The notes under the pieces are model-generated. The model was given only the letters and a program-made list of their open reading frames with translations, ran no database searches and had not been told where the DNA came from. Of a DNA stretch of 64,000 nucleotides, positions 62,844 through 64,000 are shown piece by piece. The translations under genes and the position numbers were made by a program. This DNA comes from UBA1847 sp942492205 (GTDB taxonomy: Bacteria; Pseudomonadota; Gammaproteobacteria; Steroidobacterales; Woeseiaceae), in assembly GCA_942492205.1 (NCBI GenBank), contig CALODT010000005.1, positions 1-64,000 on the forward strand. The letters run 5' to 3'. How positions within the stretch are numbered: position 1 is the stretch's first letter; every line of letters starts with the position of its first letter.

Positions 62844-63210
62844 AATTTTCTCCCAGTGACATGCGTATCCGCGATCGCTGACGCCGATGCGTTGCTTCGA
62901 ACGTCAACCCGTCTCTGGGCACCGGCGGAAACTTGCGGTCGCCGGACTTCGATACGTATGTGGTGTTTCGGGGGAGATTTAAAAGCTACGGAAAATACCT
63001 ATCTGGATCCCGCAACGGCGCGCCGGCACGGCCGCCACGCGATTGACATCCCGCGCAACGACGGGTGGCCGTCTTTCCGCTAGATCGGGCGTAAAAAAAA
63101 CGATAAAAAGCAGATAGTTAGACTGCGGGCCGGGGTGTCGGGAACCTGCACCTTGAAAACGCCTCAAAAGGACTCACAAATGAGATTAGTTTTCATCTGG
63201 AGTACCGACA
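62844..63210. other. intergenic stretch
   Basis: Divergent spacer between the surface-protein gene and htpX; it holds both leaders. No other gene or recognisable element is seen. Confidence 0.5.
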
Positions 63211-64000
63211 ATGATCAAGCGCATCGCGCTTTTCCTGGCTACTAACCTCGCCGTCATCCTGGTGCTGAGCATCGTGCTGCGATTGCTCGGCGTCGACAGC
63301 GTCCTCGACGAGCGTAATGTCGGCATCGATTTCCGGGCGCTGCTGATACTGTCACTGGTGATCGGTTTCGGTGGTTCCTTTATATCCCTGGCGATCTCGA
63401 AATGGATGGCCAAGCGCTCGACGGGCGCGCGCGTCATTACGCAGCCATCAAACGCCACGGAATCCTGGCTTCTCAACACGGTTGAGCGCCAGGCGCGGCA
63501 GGCGGGTATCGAACCGCCCGAGGTAGCTATTTACGATTCTCCCGACATGAACGCTTTTGCGACCGGTGCGCGCCGAAACTCGGCGCTGGTAGCCGTCAGT
63601 ACAGGTCTGCTGCAGGGCATGAAGCAGGACGAGATCGAGGCGGTCCTGGCGCATGAGATTTCACACGTGGCGAACGGCGACATGGTGACCCTGACCCTTA
63701 TTCAGGGCGTCGTGAACACCTTCGTCATCTTTCTCTCCCGCATCATCGGTCACTTCGTCGACCGCGTGATCCTGCGTAACGAGAGCGGCTACGGCCTTGG
63801 CTACTTTGGCGCCGTTATAGCGGCGCAGCTGTTGCTTGGCATCCTCGCCAGCATGATCGTCATGTGGGTATCGCGACTGCGCGAGTTCCGCGCCGACGCC
63901 GGCTCGGCGAAACTCAACGGTCGACAGCCGATGATCAATGCATTGGCGCGACTGGAGCGCGGACGACCGGGTGAGCTTCCCGAGGCGCTGCAGGCGTTTG
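63211..64000 (+). CDS. htpX: HtpX-type membrane metalloprotease (partial)
   Basis: The first 263 residues, cut by the window end. An N-terminal two-helix region (IALFLATNLAVILVLSIVL; LILSLVIGFGGSFISLAIS) precedes the peptidase M48 core with zinc motif HEISH (VLAHEISHVANGD), then two more helices and the second zinc-ligand region (EFRADAGSA). HtpX degrades damaged inner-membrane proteins and is usually stress induced. Confidence 0.93.
   Translation, partial: MIKRIALFLATNLAVILVLSIVLRLLGVDSVLDERNVGIDFRALLILSLVIGFGGSFISLAISKWMAKRSTGARVITQPSNATESWLLNTVERQARQAGIEPPEVAIYDSPDMNAFATGARRNSALVAVSTGLLQGMKQDEIEAVLAHEISHVANGDMVTLTLIQGVVNTFVIFLSRIIGHFVDRVILRNESGYGLGYFGAVIAAQLLLGILASMIVMWVSRLREFRADAGSAKLNGRQPMINALARLERGRPGELPEALQAF

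Overview
The window looks like a chromosomal segment of a GC-rich, probably marine, gammaproteobacterium. The pointers are a TonB-dependent sugar receptor, a fused Pat/PatZ-type protein acetyltransferase, GdhA, OtsA/OtsB, HtpX, a sodium-coupled NSS transporter and SSS symporter, and an NtrC-type enhancer-binding protein. The lineage (something near Woeseiales/Chromatiales) is inference only. No rRNA gene, intact tRNA gene, CRISPR array, prophage or complete IS is visible.

Layout. 0-7.8 kb: a sugar-utilisation locus, with a LacI regulator divergent from a TonB receptor, a GH13_18 sucrose-phosphorylase-type enzyme, a GPH-family symporter and a PfkB fructokinase. Together they suggest uptake and phosphorolysis of sucrose or a related glucoside under control of two identical palindromic operators. 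8.4-13 kb: an AraC regulator, two P460-like c-type cytochromes with a 4-TM protein, a uracil-DNA glycosylase-family protein, and a Fic protein with a possible degenerate antitoxin. 13.9-17.9 kb: a translationally coupled otsB-GH15-otsA trehalose operon. 18.6-19.9 kb: gdhA. 21.1-24.2 kb: a cluster of small, mostly leftward, single genes separated by imperfect palindromic repeats. 24.3-27.9 kb: an exported amidase converging on an SSS symporter. 28.3-32.2 kb: a thioredoxin-fold remnant, a fatty acid desaturase, a cold-shock protein and a cyclase-family enzyme. 32.4-36.1 kb: a second repeat-separated cluster (DMP19-like, 4-TM, SnoaL-like and one-TM proteins). 36.3-42.9 kb: cardiolipin synthase, a membrane protein, and an HDAC-family deacetylase divergent from the acetyltransferase. 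43.0-44.3 kb: a third repeat cluster (HIT protein, unknown). 44.4-53.6 kb: lipoprotein, universal stress protein, Na/Pi cotransporter, DUF1295 protein, SpdH-like flavoprotein, NSS transporter and a methionine-gamma-lyase-family enzyme. 53.7-58.1 kb: sensory and regulatory genes ending in a 961-residue sigma-54 activator. 58.1-64 kb: a secreted EEP-family hydrolase, a frameshifted beta-helix/DUF11/outer-membrane-barrel fusion, and the start of htpX.

Two structures stand out beyond the genes. First, tRNA-Arg-derived repeats (near 0.1, 8.0, 8.25, 13.5 and 29.0 kb, with partial copies near 18.0 and 18.5 kb) whose T-loop is interrupted by a 36-78 nt insert. The longer inserts end in GAATC, start with GATTC or a diverged form of it, and contain hairpins whose stems differ between copies around a constant C-GAA-G triloop. 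These repeats fall between functional modules. Second, the three clusters of small genes, nearly all on the minus strand, are separated by related palindromic repeats, which resembles an integron-like or MITE-bounded cassette array although no integrase and no canonical attC site is visible. Either could be a poorly described mobile system.
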